A stretch of DNA of 64,000 nucleotides from WTHC01 sp965218725 (GCA_965218725.1 CBDCLO010000002.1:186001-250000), one strand, 5' to 3'. Positions 35,372 to 45,605 are shown, counted from the stretch's first letter. A program made the numbers and translations. Notes: generated by a model not told the origin, from the letters alone.

Positions 35372-36955
35372 TGATGTTGTTTTTACAAATGCCTGGATTA
35401 TTTTTTCTGGAAATCCTGGACGACTATTAAACTCTGGATGGAACTGTACGCCAATAAAGAATTTGTGTGACGGTACTTCTATTATCTCTATTCGTCTTCC
35501 ATTATCACTTTCACCTGAAAAAACCATTCCATTTTTTTCATAAATATTTAGATAGTTTTTATTAAATTCGTATCTATGTCTATGTCTCTTTTTAATCATA
35601 TCTGTATTATAAATTTTATATGCATTTGTGTTTTTCTTAAGTTTAATTTTATTTGCACCAAGTCTAAGTGAACCACCTAATTTCAAAACATTATCTTGTT
35701 CAGGTAGCAAATTTATTACAGGATTAGTTGTGCTAGGTGATATTTCTGATGAATTAGCATTTTTTAATTTACATACATATAACCCAAATGCTACAACAGC
35801 TAACTGAAATCCAAAACATATTCCTAGGTATGGAATATTATTATCATATGCAAATTTTGCACTTTTTATAATTCCATCTGCACCTCGTTTTCCAAAACCA
35901 CCAGGAACTAAAATACCATCAAAACGCAGTAATTTATTTATGTTAATATTTTCAGAATCAATCCATTTTATTGATATGGATCTTTTAATATTTGCACCAG
36001 CATGATTAAGTGCATGATTGACACTTACATAACTATCTGTTAATGCAACATATTTTCCAACTATTGCAATTCGTAGTATTTTATCATATTCATGTAATGA
36101 ATTAACAATAATATCCCATTTTTTCCAATTTGTTGTTGATTTAGTAGTATTTTTAAAAAATCTTTTAAATATTGAATCTGATATTCCTTGTTTAAATAGT
36201 ATTTTTGGTATCATAAAAATTGATTTTACATCATGGCATGAAAAAACATCATTTACATTTACATTTGTAAATAATGAAATTTTTTTCTTGGTATTTTCAA
36301 TTAATTGTTTAGAGCATCTTACCACGATTATATCAGGTTGTATCCCAATTTTACGTAATTCCTGAACACTATGTTGTGTAGGTTTGGTTTTTTGTTCACC
36401 CACAACATTTAATGACGGTACTAATGTGACATGAATAAAAATAACATTTTGTGATCCCAATTCTATTTTTATTTGCCTTAGTGCTTCTAAAAATGGTAAA
36501 CTTTCGATATCTCCTACTGTGCCTCCGCATTCAACAACTACTATCTCTAAATTTTCTTCTTTTGCAATTTTTTTAATGCGATTTTTTATTTCATCTGTTA
36601 TATGAGGAATTATCTGTACACACGCTCCTAAATATTTACCTCTTCTTTCAGACTCGATCACTGTAGAATATATTTGTGCGGTAGTAATATTATGAGACTT
36701 CTGTATATCTTTATTTAAAAATCTTTCATAATTTCCTATATCCATGTCACACTCTCCACCATCTTCAGTTACAAATATTTCTCCATGTGCAATCGGGTTC
36801 ATTGTACCTGCATCATAATTGAGATATGGATCTATTTTTATACATGATATATTTTGGTTTGATAATTGCAATAACTTCGCTATAGATGCTGAAATTACAC
36901 CTTTTCCAAGGCCTGACATCACACCACCAGTAATAAAAATAAACTTAGTTTTCAC
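35366..36955 (-). CDS. pyrG: CTP synthase
   Basis: It makes CTP from UTP with glutamine. The 529-residue protein begins with the synthetase domain: KFIFITGGVMSGLGKGVISA (P-loop and GLGKG, about 3-22), then ACVQIIPHITDEIK and MDIGNYERF. The C-terminal class I amidotransferase has GICFGFQ (Cys near 381) and VQFHPEFNSRP (His/Glu). Length and order are ordinary. The start is ATG at 36955. Its 3' end overlaps the NAD-kinase gene by 6 bases, convergently. Confidence 0.96.
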   Translation of the reverse strand: MKTKFIFITGGVMSGLGKGVISASIAKLLQLSNQNISCIKIDPYLNYDAGTMNPIAHGEIFVTEDGGECDMDIGNYERFLNKDIQKSHNITTAQIYSTVIESERRGKYLGACVQIIPHITDEIKNRIKKIAKEENLEIVVVECGGTVGDIESLPFLEALRQIKIELGSQNVIFIHVTLVPSLNVVGEQKTKPTQHSVQELRKIGIQPDIIVVRCSKQLIENTKKKISLFTNVNVNDVFSCHDVKSIFMIPKILFKQGISDSIFKRFFKNTTKSTTNWKKWDIIVNSLHEYDKILRIAIVGKYVALTDSYVSVNHALNHAGANIKRSISIKWIDSENININKLLRFDGILVPGGFGKRGADGIIKSAKFAYDNNIPYLGICFGFQLAVVAFGLYVCKLKNANSSEISPSTTNPVINLLPEQDNVLKLGGSLRLGANKIKLKKNTNAYKIYNTDMIKKRHRHRYEFNKNYLNIYEKNGMVFSGESDNGRRIEIIEVPSHKFFIGVQFHPEFNSRPGFPEKIIQAFVKTTSL

Positions 36956-37003
36956 ATAGTATGATATATATTCATTTATTTTTAATGTTTTGCACTAATA
37001 TTG

Positions 37004-37798
37004 TTATTTAGTTTTTATTTTCAAGTTATGTGTAAACTCTACTATTCGTGATAATATGTTATTTAATGGTGTGTTTTCTATTATTTTAAAAAATGCACTA
37101 CCTATTATTACCGCGTCAGCTCCACTTGAAATAAACATTTCTACATCATTAGGTGTATAAATTCCAAAACCAGTACCAACAGGTATATTGATTATTGATT
37201 TTGTATTTTTAATATATTTTTTTATGTTTCTTTGGATTTTTATTTTTGTACCAGTGGTGCCATAAGTTGTAACTAAATATAAAAAACCGGTACATAGATC
37301 ACCAATTTTTTTAATTCGCATATTTGTAGTATTTGGTGCAGCCAAAAAAATTGTATCCATGTTATTGGATTTTGTTGCAATAATATATTTATCAGACTCA
37401 TCTATTGACATATCTGGTAAAATTATTCCATCGACACCAGCATCTTTTACTATAGAAATGAAATCATCATATCCATATTTATAGAGTATATTTGTGTATG
37501 TCATTAATATCAATGGTATATTTGTTTCACTTCTGATCTTTTTAATAATACTAAATAATTTATTTATATTAATTTTTTTTTGTAATGCAATTTTTCCAGC
37601 ATTTTGAATTAATGGGCCATCAGCTAATGGATCTGAAAATGGGTAACCTATCTCTATCATATCTGCACCACCTTTTATTAACGACCTAACTATTGGTAGT
37701 GTGAATTTTTCATTTGGATATCCAGTCATCATGTAAGCTATTAACGCCTTTTCTTTTTTTTTAAATAACGATAAAAATTTATTTTTGATTCTTGACAT
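37004..37798 (-). CDS. trpA: Tryptophan synthase alpha subunit
   Basis: It cleaves indole-3-glycerol phosphate to indole for TrpB. The 264-residue TIM barrel has MIEIGYPFSDPLADGPLIQ (catalytic Glu near 48 and Asp near 59), LILMTYTNILYKYG and GVDGIILPDMSIDES. The late phosphate-binding loop reads VGTGFGIYTP and DAVIIGSAF. It overlaps the 3' end of trpB by 20 bases. It closes the six-gene run trpEGDCBA, transcribed from about 42.7 kb down to here. Confidence 0.96.
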   Translation of the reverse strand: MSRIKNKFLSLFKKKEKALIAYMMTGYPNEKFTLPIVRSLIKGGADMIEIGYPFSDPLADGPLIQNAGKIALQKKININKLFSIIKKIRSETNIPLILMTYTNILYKYGYDDFISIVKDAGVDGIILPDMSIDESDKYIIATKSNNMDTIFLAAPNTTNMRIKKIGDLCTGFLYLVTTYGTTGTKIKIQRNIKKYIKNTKSIINIPVGTGFGIYTPNDVEMFISSGADAVIIGSAFFKIIENTPLNNILSRIVEFTHNLKIKTK

Positions 37799-38966
37799 TT
37801 TTTAAATAGTTCATAATAATTCCAATATCTTTATCTCCTCTACCAGAAAGTGTTATTACTATAGAGTCTGATTTTCGCCTTGTTTTTGCAATTTTTATTG
37901 CATAAGCAATAGCGTGTGCAGATTCCAATGCTGGTATTATTCCTTCAGTTTTTGTTAATAATAAAAATGCATTAATTGTTTCTTTATCAGTAGCAGTTCT
38001 ATATTTTACCAATTTTTTATTTTTTAAGTATGCATGTTCTGGACCAACTGCCGGGTAATCCAATCCAGCAGATATGCTATGTGTATTATTTATTTGTCCA
38101 TCATCATTTTGTAATACATATGTCAACATTCCATGTATTATTCCTTTTGTACCCATATTTAATGTGGCTGCATGTTGATTTGTTTTTAATCCATGTCCAC
38201 CAGCTTCAACTCCTATCAATTCAATATTTTTATTAAGTAGTGGGTAGAATGTTCCTATTGCATTAGATCCTCCACCAACACATGCAATAACTGTATCTGG
38301 ACTTCGTTTAAATTTTCTTTCCATTTGTTTCTTGATTTCTTTTCCTATTATTGACTGAAAATTACGTACCATTGTAGGATATGGATGAGGACCAACAGAT
38401 GATCCTATAAGGTAATACGTTGTATTAACATTCTTAATCCAATCACGAATTGCCTCATTAATTGCATCTTTAAGTGTTTGTGTTCCTGACTTAACAGGAT
38501 GGATCTTAGAGCCTAATAATCTTATTTTAAATACATTAAGATGTTGCCTGATAGTGTCTTTGTATCCCATGTATATTTCAGATTTTAATGTTAAACATGA
38601 ACATGCCATTGATGTAGCTACTCCATGTTGACCAGCACCAGTCTCAGCTATGACACGATTTTTATTCATTTTTTTTGCAAGTAGTGCTTGTCCCAATGTA
38701 TTATTAATTTTATGTGCACCACCATGAAGAAGATCCTCTCTTTTTAAATAAATTTTTGCACCATTAATTTTTCTAGTAAGATTTTTTGCATAATATAATG
38801 GAGTAGGTCTTCCTGCATACTCAACAAGTAAATGATCTAGTTCATTTTGGAAAGACTTGCTGTTTTTAAATTTAAAATAGTTTTCTTCTAACTCATCAAT
38901 TATTGGAATCAATGTTTCAGGAATATATTTTCCACCAAATTCACCAAAATGTCCAATTGATTTCAT
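37779..38966 (-). CDS. trpB: Tryptophan synthase beta subunit (TrpB1 type)
   Basis: PLP enzyme that condenses indole with serine. The 395-residue protein has GRPTPLYYAKNLT, KREDLLHGGAHKINNTLGQA (PLP Lys near 86), ETGAGQHGVATS, and CVGGGSNAIG (phosphate loop). It is the classical TrpB1, which needs TrpA. It overlaps trpC by 4 bases and trpA by 20 bases. Length is normal. Confidence 0.97.
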   Translation of the reverse strand: MKSIGHFGEFGGKYIPETLIPIIDELEENYFKFKNSKSFQNELDHLLVEYAGRPTPLYYAKNLTRKINGAKIYLKREDLLHGGAHKINNTLGQALLAKKMNKNRVIAETGAGQHGVATSMACSCLTLKSEIYMGYKDTIRQHLNVFKIRLLGSKIHPVKSGTQTLKDAINEAIRDWIKNVNTTYYLIGSSVGPHPYPTMVRNFQSIIGKEIKKQMERKFKRSPDTVIACVGGGSNAIGTFYPLLNKNIELIGVEAGGHGLKTNQHAATLNMGTKGIIHGMLTYVLQNDDGQINNTHSISAGLDYPAVGPEHAYLKNKKLVKYRTATDKETINAFLLLTKTEGIIPALESAHAIAYAIKIAKTRRKSDSIVITLSGRGDKDIGIIMNYLKNVKNQK

Positions 38967-39733
38967 ATTGCATTTACAAGATTTTTTACATACATTTCTA
39001 TGTTTTTACTTTTCATTATGCTTGATCCAATAAGAAATGCATGTACTCCATAACTTGAAAGAAACTTGATGTCTAATGCTGAGCTAATCCCACTCTCAGA
39101 TATTATTATTCTTGATTTAAGGTGTTTTTTTAATATTTCTTTTGTAATATTAATGTCAATCTTCAATGTATCTAGATTTCTATTATTGATACCTATTATA
39201 TCTGCATTTGTTTTGAGAGACTTTGTAAATTCATTTTTTGTATGCGTCTCTAAAATAATTTTTAAGCCTTTTTTATGAGAGTACTCGATAAACTCATCAA
39301 TTTCATTAACGTATCCTTTGTCAAATAAAGATCTTATCAATAATATGTAATCAGCACCAATTTTAGTTGCTGCATCAATCTGAATCTTATCAACAATTAT
39401 ATCTTTCATCAACATTGGAACACTGAATTTTTTTCTAATTGATATAAAAATTTGTGGTGATCCATGAAATAAATACGGTTGTGTAAGTACAGATAAACCT
39501 ATTGCGCCACCAATTAACATGGATCTTGCAATATTATATGATTCTACATGTTTAATAATTTTTTTTGATGATGGTGATGAAAATTTAATTTCTGATATTA
39601 TTGATGCATGATCATTGTTTTTAATTAGTTCAATTAAATCAAATTTTGATCTATTATTTTCTTCATATATATCATAGGTACCATCATCAATAGCACGCCA
39701 TGAATTCTTAATTAATTTGTTTAATATGGTCAT
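38963..39733 (-). CDS. trpC: Indole-3-glycerol-phosphate synthase
   Basis: It cyclises carboxyphenylamino-deoxyribulose phosphate to indoleglycerol phosphate. The 256-residue single-domain barrel has SIISEIKFSSPSSK near 44-57 (active-site Glu and Lys), VLTQPYLFHGS, MLMKDIIVDKIQIDAAT, IGINNRNLDTLKID and ISESGIS. There is no fused TrpF domain. It starts with ATG at 39733 and overlaps both neighbours by 4 bases. Confidence 0.95.
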   Translation of the reverse strand: MTILNKLIKNSWRAIDDGTYDIYEENNRSKFDLIELIKNNDHASIISEIKFSSPSSKKIIKHVESYNIARSMLIGGAIGLSVLTQPYLFHGSPQIFISIRKKFSVPMLMKDIIVDKIQIDAATKIGADYILLIRSLFDKGYVNEIDEFIEYSHKKGLKIILETHTKNEFTKSLKTNADIIGINNRNLDTLKIDINITKEILKKHLKSRIIISESGISSALDIKFLSSYGVHAFLIGSSIMKSKNIEMYVKNLVNAI

Positions 39734-40767
39734 TGTATATATTCTAATTTTTTTATATTTCCATAATTTAACAAAAATCTTTTAAATAATTTATAAGGTT
39801 TTTCATTTTTTATTGTATCTAATGCAATATTAATTGCATCACTAAAACTATTAGTGATACCTGAAATTATTAAGCCACCTGCTGCATTAATTGCAGTTAT
39901 TTCAATAAGAGATTTTTTTGCTGTATTATTTAACACTGAAACAAATGCAGATATTGCATCACTCTTTGTAGTTACCTGTATTTCTGATAAATTTATTTTT
40001 TTTAAACCTAATCTTTGTGGATTGAGAGTGAATGTATTTATTAATCCATTCTTTAATAAACATATATGATTATTGGAAGTAGTTGATATTTCATCAAGTC
40101 CATCTGCTGATCTTACAGCCATTATATTTTTACTGCCACTTTTTTTTAGTATTTCTGGTAACCTGTCAATAAGACTATTATCATGTACCCCAATCAATTG
40201 ATTTCTTACATGTGCAGGATTGCATATAGGCCCTATAATATTAAATACAGTTGACATGTTAGCAATTTTTCTGGCATTGTGGACCTTCTTCATTATTGGG
40301 TGAAATCTCTGTGCAAACATAAATCCTATTTTAGATTCTTTAATAACTTTACTAACTAATTCAGCTGATCCATTTAAATCATAACCAAAATATTCAAATA
40401 AATCCGCACTTCCTAACATACCAGAATGTGAACGATTTCCGTGTTTTGCTATTGTTACACCTGTTGCAGCGATAACAAATGCAGCTGCAGTTGATATATT
40501 AAATGTATTTTTCTTATCACCACCTGTTCCACATACATCAATCGCATTTTCATTATTAATATTAATATTAATGCAAAATTCCTGCATTTTTTTTAGTATC
40601 CATAATAATTCATTATCAGATTCTCCTTTAATTGACAGTAATTTCAAAATTAATGCGGTTTTTTGATCATGTATACTTTCATTTAATATGCTGTTCATGA
40701 TTGCATCTACCTCATTACATGTAAGATCCATTTTTTTTCTCAGTTTTGTAATTGATTTGTTAATCAT
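39730..40767 (-). CDS. trpD: Anthranilate phosphoribosyltransferase
   Basis: It joins anthranilate to PRPP. The 345-residue protein contains DVCGTGGDKKNTFNISTAAA (PRPP loop, about 78-97), the anthranilate-side KHGNRSHSGMLGSADLFEYF, and NPAHVRNQLIGVH. All expected blocks are present; the usual GSADVLEALG core reads GSADLFEYFG. It overlaps trpG and trpC by 4 bases each. Confidence 0.95.
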   Translation of the reverse strand: MINKSITKLRKKMDLTCNEVDAIMNSILNESIHDQKTALILKLLSIKGESDNELLWILKKMQEFCINININNENAIDVCGTGGDKKNTFNISTAAAFVIAATGVTIAKHGNRSHSGMLGSADLFEYFGYDLNGSAELVSKVIKESKIGFMFAQRFHPIMKKVHNARKIANMSTVFNIIGPICNPAHVRNQLIGVHDNSLIDRLPEILKKSGSKNIMAVRSADGLDEISTTSNNHICLLKNGLINTFTLNPQRLGLKKINLSEIQVTTKSDAISAFVSVLNNTAKKSLIEITAINAAGGLIISGITNSFSDAINIALDTIKNEKPYKLFKRFLLNYGNIKKLEYIQ

Positions 40768-41351
40768 TTTTTTATTAACCTTAAAAAGTTCTTTAGTATT
40801 TTTTTACCTTGTGTTGTCATAATTGATTCAGGATGAAACTGCATTCCTTTAACAAGAAATTTTTTGTGAGTTATTCCCATTATTTCTTCATCATCATTTG
40901 ATATAGCTATTACTTTTAATGAATCAGGTATTGTTGATTTAGTTCCTACTAATGAATGATATCTCGTGGCGCTAAATGGATTTATAATATCATCAAATAA
41001 TGGATCATCATAATATCTAATATAACTTATTTTTCCATGTCTAATATTATCAGTGTTACTTATTTCGCCACCAAAACATTTTATAATTCCTTGATGTCCC
41101 AGACATATCCCTAGTATAGGTACATATGAACTCAGTTTTGATATTACGTCCCCACATATTCCAAAATACTTCTTATTGTATACTGTTCCTGGTCCAGGTG
41201 AAATTATAATTGCATCATATTTTAGAACTTTTATTTGTTTTATTGTTATTTTATCATTACGTACAACATCTAATGTTACTCCAAACTCTCCGAAAATTTG
41301 TGCTAAATTATATACAAATGAATCATAGTTATCTAATATTAAAAATTTCAT
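40764..41351 (-). CDS. trpG: Anthranilate synthase glutaminase component
   Basis: A class I amidotransferase that feeds ammonia to TrpE. The 195-residue protein shows LDNYDSFVYNLAQ at the N-terminus, SPGPG, GICLGHQGI (nucleophile Cys) and GMQFHPESI (His/Glu). It is separate from TrpD. A dual role with para-aminobenzoate synthase cannot be excluded by sequence, but the location inside the trp run makes the tryptophan role primary. It overlaps trpE and trpD by 4 bases. Confidence 0.95.
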   Translation of the reverse strand: MKFLILDNYDSFVYNLAQIFGEFGVTLDVVRNDKITIKQIKVLKYDAIIISPGPGTVYNKKYFGICGDVISKLSSYVPILGICLGHQGIIKCFGGEISNTDNIRHGKISYIRYYDDPLFDDIINPFSATRYHSLVGTKSTIPDSLKVIAISNDDEEIMGITHKKFLVKGMQFHPESIMTTQGKKILKNFLRLIKK

Positions 41352-42709
41352 CTTGTTGCAATTTTTAATGCTTTTATCATAGCTTCTGCTTTATGCTCTA
41401 ATTCTTTAAGTTCATTTTGGAACACAGAATCTAGTACAATTCCTGCTCCGCTTTGAATAAAACCTTTAGTTTTATTTATGAAAATACTTCGTATTAAAAT
41501 TGCAAAATCACAGCATCCATTAAAAGAAAAATATCCTATTGCTCCGGCATATGATCCACGTTTTTCAGTTTCTAGTTCATCTATAATTTCCATCGCACGT
41601 ATCTTTGGTGCTCCAGAAACGGTTCCTGCTGGAAATACAGCTTTAAATGCATCAAACATATCGTACTGTTTATTTAATTTTCCTATTATGTGTGTCACCA
41701 TATGTTGTACATGACTAAATTGTTTTATTTGCATTAGTTCTTTGACTTGTACAGTTCCATATTTACAAACTTTACCGATATCATTTCGTCCTAAATCCAC
41801 AAGCATTGTATGCTCTGCAACCTCTTTTTCATTTTTTTGTAATTCTAACATTAGTTTTTTATTTTCTAATTTATTTTTACTTATTTTTCTGGTTCCAGCT
41901 ATTGGAAATGTTTCTACTTTATCATCTGTTACTCTTAATAACATCTCAGGGCTTGCTCCTATTACAGTTTTTTTATTCATTTTAATATGGTATAGGTATG
42001 GTGATGGATTTATTTTTCTTAATATATTATATATTTTAAGTAAATCTCCACTGACATCAAAATTAATTCTTCTGGACAAGACAACTTGAAAAATATCTCC
42101 ATCATGTATATATTGTTTAGCTTTTTTTATCATGTTAGAAAAATGTTTTGATGTAAAATTAACGCTAAATTTAGATATTTTAAATTGCTTAAAATTATTT
42201 TTTGATATTTTTATTTTATTTATTCTATTCTCATCATAGTAAAAATAATATTGCTTGTTATTTTTTTTGTCAGCTATTATTCCATCATCATAAATTCCAA
42301 ATTCCATCAATAAATCATTTTTAATGTTTTTGTGTATGGACTTTTCCCAGAGTTGTATTGCATCGTAGTTTATTATTCCTACTGCACCTCCAATATATCT
42401 ATATTTATTGTTATTAGTTTTTGGAAGAAATTTTTTAATAGTTATAAATGGTTCTGTAGTTTTTATTAATATTTTTCTATTATTTCTATATTTTAAAATT
42501 ATTTTGTTATGATACACCTTTATTACTATTGATGGATCAAAACCTATTGCTGAGACTTCAGATAACTCCTTAGGACCTATAAGTGATTCAAACAAAAATG
42601 TGTAATTATAATATCTACACACATAATTATATACTTCCAATAATGTGTAGCTATGGTCTAGTGGTACTAATACTGGATCATGTAACCCAAATATAGTCAC
42701 CCATATCAT
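41348..42709 (-). CDS. trpE: Anthranilate synthase component I
   Basis: It converts chorismate to anthranilate. The 453-residue protein has the feedback-type segment FLFESLIGP near 38, DGDIFQVVLSRRI near 208, and the chorismate-binding C-terminal blocks: IAGTRKISKN, DLGRNDIGKV, FPAGTVSGAPKIRAMEIID and IQSGAGIVLDS. The LLES-like motif is present as LFES, consistent with inhibition by tryptophan. It is first in the run trpEGDCBA, with a 58-base gap to ilvD upstream. Confidence 0.95.
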   Translation of the reverse strand: MIWVTIFGLHDPVLVPLDHSYTLLEVYNYVCRYYNYTFLFESLIGPKELSEVSAIGFDPSIVIKVYHNKIILKYRNNRKILIKTTEPFITIKKFLPKTNNNKYRYIGGAVGIINYDAIQLWEKSIHKNIKNDLLMEFGIYDDGIIADKKNNKQYYFYYDENRINKIKISKNNFKQFKISKFSVNFTSKHFSNMIKKAKQYIHDGDIFQVVLSRRINFDVSGDLLKIYNILRKINPSPYLYHIKMNKKTVIGASPEMLLRVTDDKVETFPIAGTRKISKNKLENKKLMLELQKNEKEVAEHTMLVDLGRNDIGKVCKYGTVQVKELMQIKQFSHVQHMVTHIIGKLNKQYDMFDAFKAVFPAGTVSGAPKIRAMEIIDELETEKRGSYAGAIGYFSFNGCCDFAILIRSIFINKTKGFIQSGAGIVLDSVFQNELKELEHKAEAMIKALKIATR

Positions 42710-42767
42710 ACCTACTTACATGGATTATTTAAAAATTGTTTTTATAACATTATAATAGGTTTTTATT

Positions 42768-44450
42768 TTAGGTATTACCAGCAATTGGATTAGTAATTGC
42801 ACCATATGATGCAGATCCAACTAATAATGAATATTTTATTAATGCTGGTGATAAACATCTTAACTTTGGTTTACTCCACGCTTTTCTACGTTTTTCTAGC
42901 TCAGCTTTGTATACTAATAAATTTAAGCTGTTGTTGTTAACATCTATTTCTATCTTGTCTCCATTTTTTACATATGCTATATTTCCTCCAACAAATGCTT
43001 CTGGAGATACATGTCCAACCATAAAACCTCTAGTTGCACCAGAAAATCTTCCATCAGTAACTAATGCTACTTTATTACCTAATCCATGTCCTATCAATGC
43101 TGCAGTAACTGATAACATTTCTCTCATACCTGGACCTCCTTTTGGACCTTCATATCTTATTACAACAACATCCCCTTCTGAAATTTCTTTTTTCGATATT
43201 GCTTTAAATGCATCTTCTTCATTGTTAAACACTTTTGCACTACCTACAAATCTGGTAACATTAATATCTGATATCTTCAAAACTGCACCTTCTGTTGCTA
43301 GTGTTCCATTTAAAATCACTGCAGTTCCAAATTTACATATTGGTGCATCTATTGGTTTTATGATATTGATACTTTCTTTATTATGTATTTTTATTGTTTT
43401 TAGATTTTTTTTTAATGTGTTACCTGTTACCGTTAAAACATCTTCATGCAATAATTTTTTGCTTAATAATTTTTTTAATAGGAATTGTACTCCACCGATT
43501 TTATCAAGATCAAACATTACATAATCTCCACTCGGTTTCATATTAACAATATATGGAGTTTTTCTTCTAATTCTTTCAAAATCTTTATACGTTAATTTTA
43601 TTCCAGCTTCATTAGCAATTGCCAATAAATGAAGAATTGCATTAGTTGAACCTCCTACTGCATTCAGCATTACTATAGCATTTTCAAAAGACTCAAAAGT
43701 TAAGATATCAAGCGGCCTTATGTTTTTTTCTATAATATTTTTTATTATTTTACCGCTTTCATAACAAATAATCTCTCTTCTTATATCTTCTGCTGGTGGA
43801 CTTGCACTACCTGGCAAAGATATACCAAGAGTTTCGCCTATTACAGCCATTGTATTTGCAGTGAACATTCCTCCACATGAACCTATACTTGGACATGCAT
43901 GATTTTCTATATCATGTAATTCATCGATATTGATCTTACCACTATTATATGATCCAACTGCTTCGTATACATCTTGGATAGTAATCGATTTTCCATTGTG
44001 CATTCCTGGCATTATTGTACCCCCATAAATAAAGATAGATGGAAGGTTTAACCTTGCCATCGCCATCATGGTACCAGGCAAACTTTTATCACAGCCAGCA
44101 ATACCAACAAAACTATCATACTGATGTGCTCTAATCATTAACTCTATGGAATCTGCTATTATTTCTCTACTTACTAATGATGCTTTCATGCCTTCATGAC
44201 CCATTGCAATACCATCACTTATTGCAATAGTACTAAATTCCCTTGCCGTCAATCCTATTTCTTTGATACCTTCTTTTACTTTCAGTGCTAATTTGTTTAG
44301 ATGTATGTTACATGGAGTTGCTTCATTACCAGTATGACAAACTCCCACAAAATATTTTTTTAGATCATCATCTGTCAGCCCCATAGCTTTATACATAGCC
44401 CTATTAGGAGCACGTGAAACACCACATACCACATTTTTACTAGAAATCAA
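42768..44450 (-). CDS. ilvD: Dihydroxy-acid dehydratase
   Basis: Fe-S dehydratase of branched-chain amino acid synthesis. The 560-residue protein shows the three Cys motifs: CHTGNEATPCN (about 38-48), GIAGCDKSLPG, and SIGSCGGMFTANTM. Downstream are GGSTNAILHLLAIA and the C-terminal VALVTDGRFSGATRG. Length is normal. It lies upstream of trpE in the same direction (58 bases), so shared transcription is possible. Confidence 0.96.
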   Translation of the reverse strand: MISSKNVVCGVSRAPNRAMYKAMGLTDDDLKKYFVGVCHTGNEATPCNIHLNKLALKVKEGIKEIGLTAREFSTIAISDGIAMGHEGMKASLVSREIIADSIELMIRAHQYDSFVGIAGCDKSLPGTMMAMARLNLPSIFIYGGTIMPGMHNGKSITIQDVYEAVGSYNSGKINIDELHDIENHACPSIGSCGGMFTANTMAVIGETLGISLPGSASPPAEDIRREIICYESGKIIKNIIEKNIRPLDILTFESFENAIVMLNAVGGSTNAILHLLAIANEAGIKLTYKDFERIRRKTPYIVNMKPSGDYVMFDLDKIGGVQFLLKKLLSKKLLHEDVLTVTGNTLKKNLKTIKIHNKESINIIKPIDAPICKFGTAVILNGTLATEGAVLKISDINVTRFVGSAKVFNNEEDAFKAISKKEISEGDVVVIRYEGPKGGPGMREMLSVTAALIGHGLGNKVALVTDGRFSGATRGFMVGHVSPEAFVGGNIAYVKNGDKIEIDVNNNSLNLLVYKAELEKRRKAWSKPKLRCLSPALIKYSLLVGSASYGAITNPIAGNT

Positions 44451-44498
44451 GATACATTATTATATTAATTGCATATAATTTAGAGGTTTTTAAATTTA

Positions 44499-45077
44499 TT
44501 ATTTAATAATTTGCTGCAAGTCTAGCTCTGATAACTGTTTATTAATTTGTGATTTATTTTCATTACCATACGAGATTAATATTCTATCACCATCATTAAT
44601 CACATAATTACTAACACCTAAAACATGTTTATGATTTATGTAGAATTTTAATGAATAATCATCATTAGTGCAAAATTCTCTTTGATCAGGAAAAATATAA
44701 CAGCTGTCAGTGATCATAATCCCTAATGACTCAAATAAATACCCAAGTTCTATACCTGTTGAATGTCTATGTATTGTTACACCATCACGTGCTTCAAAAT
44801 GTATCCAGCTGTTCTTAATTTGATATGCCGGAAGTGAAAAATCAAATTTGTCCCCAAATATTCTAACTAATAATGATGCATGTACATGTTCATCACCTAA
44901 TTTTCCTGCACTACTAGGAATATCATCTGTACTTTGTTCTACATTAATAAAATTATAAATAGATATACCAATAACAATAAAAATTATTGATACAAAACCT
45001 ATAACCATAAGTTTATTTTTTCTTTTTTCATTGTTATATTTTATAGCAAATTTTTTTTTATTATTCTTTGTATCCAA
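44499..45077 (-). CDS. Membrane-anchored extracytoplasmic protein with His cluster
   Basis: A 192-residue protein with a basic N-terminus, one hydrophobic segment (about 24-43, MVIGFVSIIFIVIGISIYNF) and an external domain. That domain has HVHASLLVRIFG, SWIHFEARDGVTIHRHSTG and CYIFPDQREFC (a Cys pair 10 apart). The HxH and HRH motifs could bind copper or another metal, and the two Cys could form a disulphide. I know such proteins from this lineage only as conserved hypotheticals. It lies between ilvD and the divergent HIT gene. Function inferred from motifs only. Confidence 0.7.
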   Translation of the reverse strand: MDTKNNKKKFAIKYNNEKRKNKLMVIGFVSIIFIVIGISIYNFINVEQSTDDIPSSAGKLGDEHVHASLLVRIFGDKFDFSLPAYQIKNSWIHFEARDGVTIHRHSTGIELGYLFESLGIMITDSCYIFPDQREFCTNDDYSLKFYINHKHVLGVSNYVINDGDRILISYGNENKSQINKQLSELDLQQIIK

Positions 45078-45149
45078 TACTAAGCTAATTATATATAATA
45101 TCTCTTATTTAATCTATCATATAAATATCTGATAATATAAATCCGTATT

Positions 45150-45554
45150 ATGAGTTGTATATTTTGTGAAATAATAGATGGAAAAAGACACAGTCATTTA
45201 ATTTATGAAGATAGACATCATATAGCATTTTTAGATAAATATCCAGTTGATACTGGACACAGTTTAGTTATACCACGTAAACACCATGAAAAAATAACTG
45301 ACATGAAAGATTATGATGTTGGTATACTTTTTTCTAAAATTCCTAAAATTGCAAAAGCTATACTAGTCAGTACCAGTACAAATGCATTTAGTATAGGACA
45401 GAATAATGGAAAAGCTGCAAAACAAGTTGTACCACATGTACATGTACATATAATACCACGATATGATAAAAAGAATGTAACATGGACAAAACGTAACCTA
45501 TGTGATGATTACAAATTAGGCATTCTTGCAAAAAAGATACGTAAAATTATTTAA
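45150..45554 (+). CDS. HIT-family nucleotide hydrolase/transferase
   Basis: A 134-residue histidine-triad protein: CIFCEIIDGKRHSHLIYEDR at the start, DTGHSLVIPRKHHEKITDM and the catalytic triad PHVHVHIIPRY near 103-113. The N-terminal CxxC with nearby His suggests a zinc site as in HINT/Fhit relatives. It is expected to hydrolyse nucleotidyl conjugates such as AMP-lysine. It is convergent with prf1 (51-base gap). Confidence 0.93.
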   Translation: MSCIFCEIIDGKRHSHLIYEDRHHIAFLDKYPVDTGHSLVIPRKHHEKITDMKDYDVGILFSKIPKIAKAILVSTSTNAFSIGQNNGKAAKQVVPHVHVHIIPRYDKKNVTWTKRNLCDDYKLGILAKKIRKII

Positions 45555-45605
45555 ACGCATATAAGTAATAATTATTAATTTACAATAATATTGAATATAG
45601 GAACA

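Noticed and set aside
42907..43524. A 205-codon open frame antisense to ilvD
   Set aside because: ilvD matches its family over its whole length; the antisense frame is a low-complexity Pro/Thr/Ser/Leu shadow without motifs.
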